Positions 60,830-64,000 of a stretch of DNA of 64,000 bases are shown here, piece after piece. The first letter of the stretch is position 1. Each line of letters opens with the position of its first letter. The notes under the pieces are model-generated. The model did not search any database. It was not told the origin of the DNA and worked only from the letters and a program-made list of their open reading frames with translations. The position numbers were made by a program, and so were the translations under genes. The DNA is from Maniola hyperantus (taxonomy: Eukaryota; Arthropoda; Insecta; Lepidoptera; Nymphalidae): contig NC_048541.1 of NCBI RefSeq assembly GCF_902806685.2, forward strand, positions 13,340,662-13,404,661, given 5' to 3'.

Positions 60830-61985
60830 CTAGCTGATGCCCGCGACTTCGTCCGCGTGGAATTAGGTTTCTTAAAAATCCCGTGGGAACTCTTGATTTT
60901 CCGGGATAAAAAGTATCCTATGTCACTCTCCAGGTCTATATCTATATAAACGTTAACTATTTAGGCAAAAGAATTGACGAAACACATGAGACAAAATTTT
61001 TAGGCTTGTTTATTGACGAAAACTTTACATGGAAAAACCACGCTGATCATGTTTGCTCAAAATTAAATCAATTATCTTATGCATTGTACATGTTGTCGAA
61101 GAAAGCTGATGAAAAAACATTATTGGTGGCATACCATGGACAGGTAGCTTCAATTCTTCGCTATGGCATAATCTTCTGGGGAAACACAAGTGAGATCAAT
61201 CACGTATTTATTGCCCAAAAAAGGTGCATAAGAGCGATATGTAAGATAAAAAAAAGGGATAGTTGCAAGCCTTACTTTAAAAAACTCAATGTTCTCACTG
61301 TATCATCGCTATATATATTCGAACTAGCTCTATTTTTAAGAAATAACGAAAATTTGTTTGTTCGAATTAACCGAGAACGCTGTAAAGACAGGTTTCGGTT
61401 TCCCACTCACAAAACCTCATTCCTTAACAAAAGTGTTTGTGTCATGGCGGTAAAGATATATAATAAGATACCAGGGGAGATAAGGAAATGTAATAATATA
61501 AATAAATTTAAGAATAAATTGCATGATTTTTTAATAGACAAGACATTATATAACATTAACGAATTTTTTTCAACTTAGACATTTTTAAATTTTGAATTTT
61601 ACCATAGACAAAGACAACCCATGACTATATCTATAGGACTATATCTCCAGGTCTATATCTATATACGCACAAGACTGCAAATACTATTTTATACATGGCA
61701 TAATCTTGTACCTATATCAAATATTTGAAAAGAGCAACCGTCGAGTTTCTTGCTGGTTCTTCTCGGTAGGAAAGGCATTCCGAACCAGTGGTAGATGCAT
61801 CCGACTATTCGAAAGTACTTGTAAAAGTTTATTCGAATAAAAAAGATTTTTATTTTATTTATTTATTTATTTATTTATTCATGCAAAAAATCACGTCAAT
61901 CCGTTGCACCGTTGCGACATGATTGAAGGACAAACCAACAAACAAACACACTTTCGCATTTATAAATAATAAGGGTACTGATTTT
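60830..61985 (-). mobile_element. Hel-A split by LINE sequence
   Basis: 60830-60948 is the 3' half (ACTAGCTGATGCCCGCGACT in plus-strand reading). 61879-61985 is the 5' half, ATGCAAAAAATCACGTCAAT through TTCGCATTTATAAATAATA. Joined, they match intact Hel-A copies, so the LINE is the later arrival. Confidence 0.8.
60949..61878 (+). pseudogene. 5'-truncated Jockey-like LINE nested in Hel-A
   Basis: Open frame from about 60955 to a stop at 61578: GKRIDETHETKFLGLFIDE, then FTWKNHADHVCSKLNQLSYA, LYMLSKKADEKTL, VASILRYGIIFWGNTS, FIAQKRCIRAICKI and KIYNKIPGEIRK. FLGLFID and RYGIIFWG are the standard blocks between the palm and thumb of Jockey/CR1-like reverse transcriptases. The catalytic core is missing. 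The 3' UTR has GAGTTTCTTGCTGGTTCTTC and TCGGTAGGAAAGGCATTCCG and ends in (TTTA)n. At 61644-61665 a 22-bp stretch repeats the Hel-A sequence at 60927-60948 exactly, in the middle of the UTR. Little decay: young copy. Confidence 0.85.
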
Positions 61986-62039
61986 TGTTGTGGCGGCAAT
62001 GGAAATACAGATTCTGTGAAAATTCTCTACCTATCACGA

Positions 62040-62226
62040 ATTCACGACATACAGCCCGCTGACAGACAGTCGGACGGACAAACGGACGAACCGCGCAGGC
62101 TTAGTAATAGGGTCCTGTGTGCACCCTTCGGGTAAGGAACCCTGAAAGAAGACAGATCGAAGGCATTAATATTTTGATCTCGTAATAAAACTACAAAAGA
62201 AACTTTGATGCTTGCAAGTTACTTAA
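62040..62226 (-). repeat. Inverted repeat, right copy (with Rep-G head)
   Basis: Reverse match to 57951-58109 from 62072 to 62226, and the Rep-G part extends to about 62040 (CACGACATACAGCCCGCTGA). One 5-bp indel and a few substitutions separate the copies. Confidence 0.8.
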
Positions 62227-62575
62227 GGAATACGGCTCTACCTTTTTTCATTCCGCCTTTATTTATTAATTAAAACAGCGAACATAGATCAACGAACAAA
62301 TTAATGGATGCGCCGTGACTTGTAACTTAGTCTGACTTTGCAAGTCATCGGATCGACTGGGTGTAAGTGGTTTTCAGACTTAGTGTAAATATAACGTTTC
62401 GGGGAGTTGTTAATTAGAAAATCGTGTTTCATTATCGATTTCGGAAAGCTTTTGTACGTTCGTTATCTTATAGGAAGATGCCGGAGATTAATGATTTTAT
62501 AGTTAGCAAAAATAAGTGGAGTGTAATAAATCACGAAACTAAATTAATAACTACGAACGAAACTTTCTATTAAAT
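62227..62575. other. Unassigned stretch
   Basis: Nothing recognised. Confidence 0.35.
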
Positions 62576-62579
62576 AAAC

Positions 62580-62665
62580 TAGCTTATGCTCGCGACTTCG
62601 TCCGCGTAAACTACACACATTTCAAACCCCTATTTCACCCCCTTAGGGATTGAAATTTCCCACCA
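62580..62665 (-). mobile_element. Hel-B 3' fragment
   Basis: ACTAGCTTATGCTCGCGACT, TCGTCCGCGTAAAC and CCCTATTTCACCCCCTTAGG. The copy is broken after the CCCTTAGG block. Confidence 0.7.
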
Positions 62666-63418
62666 TTATTTAGATTACCAAGAGTCACCATTATTTAGAT
62701 TATGTAAGATAGTGCGTTTTAGTCATTAATTTCAAGCTATCGGTTACACGAACCACAGTAGGAAACGAATGGCTCAGATTATGATCATTGGTTGAATGTT
62801 TTAATGTATTATATACGTTAAATTGAGGAGGAGAGGTGGATATAAACCAAAATGGCGGTAATCATGAGTATTTGATTACGATGTAGATTGTAGATGTACA
62901 GACGAACTTGAGCTTTAAAATAAGACAATAAATGTTCATTTTTCTTTAACGCTACTACGACTCACCTTATGAGTCTTACGGTGAGACTTCTGCCGTACCT
63001 CTTTCTATCATAAACTTTACGCTATCACGAGTGACAGAAAAAGTGTTAATATCAACTAGCGTTTAATGCGTAACAGTTTTAAAGACATCGTTTTGAAGTG
63101 AAAATCTTATCCATTGAAAATTTCTGAGTTCTGCGGTTCTGTTTTCTTTATTGCATATAAGCCAGCGTCACAGTTGTCTGCCCACTCTGTAATTGCTACG
63201 GTTCCTGGCGTCATAGTGCGATGTGCCAGATGTTTACAAGTGCGCCGTGGCTGCTAAGGAAAATATTGCAACCTCTGTATAAAATTTGGACGACTTCTAG
63301 ACAAGATTAAAAAACATTGTAGTTTCCGTTTAAGTCGGTTTAAGCATGTTTTATTACTAAGTATTAGAGACCTAAAAAGTAACTTAGTCTGCTTGCCGTT
63401 GATAAATAATTATAATCA
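62666..63418. other. 750-bp stretch with no recognised feature
   Basis: ACCATTATTTAGATTA is repeated twice at 62661-62702. Otherwise not assigned. Confidence 0.4.
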
Positions 63419-63420
63419 GA

Positions 63421-63510
63421 CTAGCTGATGCCCGCAACTTTGTCCGCATGGAAGTTTTTAATTTTCCGAGATTAGCCTGTGTCATCAAACCAAACAAACG
63501 TATACTTATT
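63421..63510 (-). mobile_element. Hel-A 3' fragment
   Basis: ACTAGCTGATGCCCGCAACT, TTGTCCGCATGGAAG and TTTTCCGAGATTAGCCTGTG. The loop is CAAAG rather than CGAAG. Confidence 0.6.
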
Positions 63511-63560
63511 TTCGTTTTAATTAGTTCTTTCGTTAGCGACAAAGAACGATTAATAAAGAT

Positions 63561-64000
63561 CAGTGGTGCTCGTATACCTGGAGTTCCAGGGGTTACCATT
63601 AATCAGGTGATAGTAGCGCAACTGTTTACGCTTCCGCAGACTGATTGATGAACTATTGTAATAATAGCTGTTGAATAGTTTTTTACTAAGCTGTGATAGC
63701 CTCGTCGTTGTCGTCAACCGATAGACGTCTATTGCTGGACATGGGTCTTCTGTAAAGGTCAGTCGTGAACGTATACCTGGAGTTCCAGTGGTTGCGCTAC
63801 TATCGCGAGTTCCAAGCGACAGTAGCGCAACTGTTTATTGAATTACAGACTGATTGATGAACTATTGTAATAATAGATGTTGAATATTTTTTTACTAAGC
63901 TGTGATAGCCTCGTCTTTGTCGTCAAACGATAGACGTCCATTTCTGGAGATAGGTCTTCTGTAAAGATCAGTCGTGTGCGTATACTTGGAGTCCCAGTCA
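63561..64000 (+). repeat. Satellite-like tandem array of about 200-bp units
   Basis: CGTATACCTGGAGTTCCAG occurs at 63571 and 63770, and CGTATACTTGGAGTCCCAG at 63979, spacing 199 and 209 bp. Each unit also has AGACTGATTGATGAACTATT, GTAATAATAG, AAGCTGTGATAGCCTCGTC and GATAGACGTC-CTGGA-GGTCTTCTGTAAA. The third unit runs off the window. Within each unit a SINE-A head is joined to a reversed RTE 3' end. Confidence 0.8.

Noticed and set aside
57328..62226. One large palindrome spanning 57.3-62.2 kb
   Set aside because: The two inverted pairs (57.33/60.02 and 57.95/62.07) are not in mirror order, so a single palindrome cannot explain both.
1..64000. LTR retrotransposons or endogenous viral genes
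   Set aside because: No paired long terminal repeats, integrase, protease or envelope-like frames were recognised; direct repeats found are local tandem duplications.

Overview
The window looks like gene-poor DNA from a moth or butterfly (Lepidoptera). It is AT-rich and densely packed with short interspersed elements of types typical of lepidopteran genomes: non-autonomous Helitron-like elements carrying (ACTG)n, (CAGA)n or (CAAA)n microsatellites, two tRNA-derived SINE families, many MITEs, and 5'-truncated LINEs of the Jockey/CR1-like, RTE and R1 groups. The organism call is inference from repeat content. I found no host exon, rRNA, true tRNA gene or CRISPR array. The longest open frames are either LINE reverse-transcriptase tails or accidental frames through repeats, so the window could be intergenic or a very large intron.

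Layout. 1-6 kb: a frameshifted LINE RT tail, a 24-bp tandem repeat, a SINE, a TIR element of about 290 bp whose sister lies at 30.3 kb, LINE 3' ends, two hairpin MITEs and an RTE relic. 6-18 kb: Helitron-like copies, SINEs, the GGGTTCCG repeat family, RTE scraps, and a LINE nested inside a Helitron-like element at 12.5-13.5 kb with a 68-base homopolymer. 18.7-22.8 kb: two abutting tandem duplications, units about 1.45 kb and 0.59 kb. 23-37 kb: more Helitron-like, SINE, GGGTTCCG and LINE copies, a local duplication at 32 kb and a MITE with TIRs of about 80 bp at 31.3 kb. 38.8-39.5 kb: a hairpin with 144-bp arms. 40-49 kb: MITEs, a LINE in a short GC-rich tandem array with a recognisable target duplication, an R1-type tail with a perfect 9-bp target duplication, a GC-rich TIR element, and a foldback element of about 530 bp. 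49-56 kb: SINE/RTE composites and duplicated low-copy DNA. 57-64 kb: a 30-bp tandem array ending in a perfect 24-bp stem, a LINE with a 5' foldback, a LINE RT tail nested in a Helitron-like element, an inverted repeat pair 4 kb apart, and a satellite-like array of about 200 bp that runs off the right edge.

How the parts relate. The SINE with the (GAT)n tail ends like the RTE fragments, so RTE machinery probably moved it. Jockey-type, R1 and RTE copies are all 5'-truncated, and two show a 5' foldback of the sort twin priming leaves. Five Helitron-like families end in CTAG preceded by hairpins whose stems differ while the loop CGAAG stays constant; this is the most notable shared structure in the window. 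Family names are by recognition only; no database was searched.
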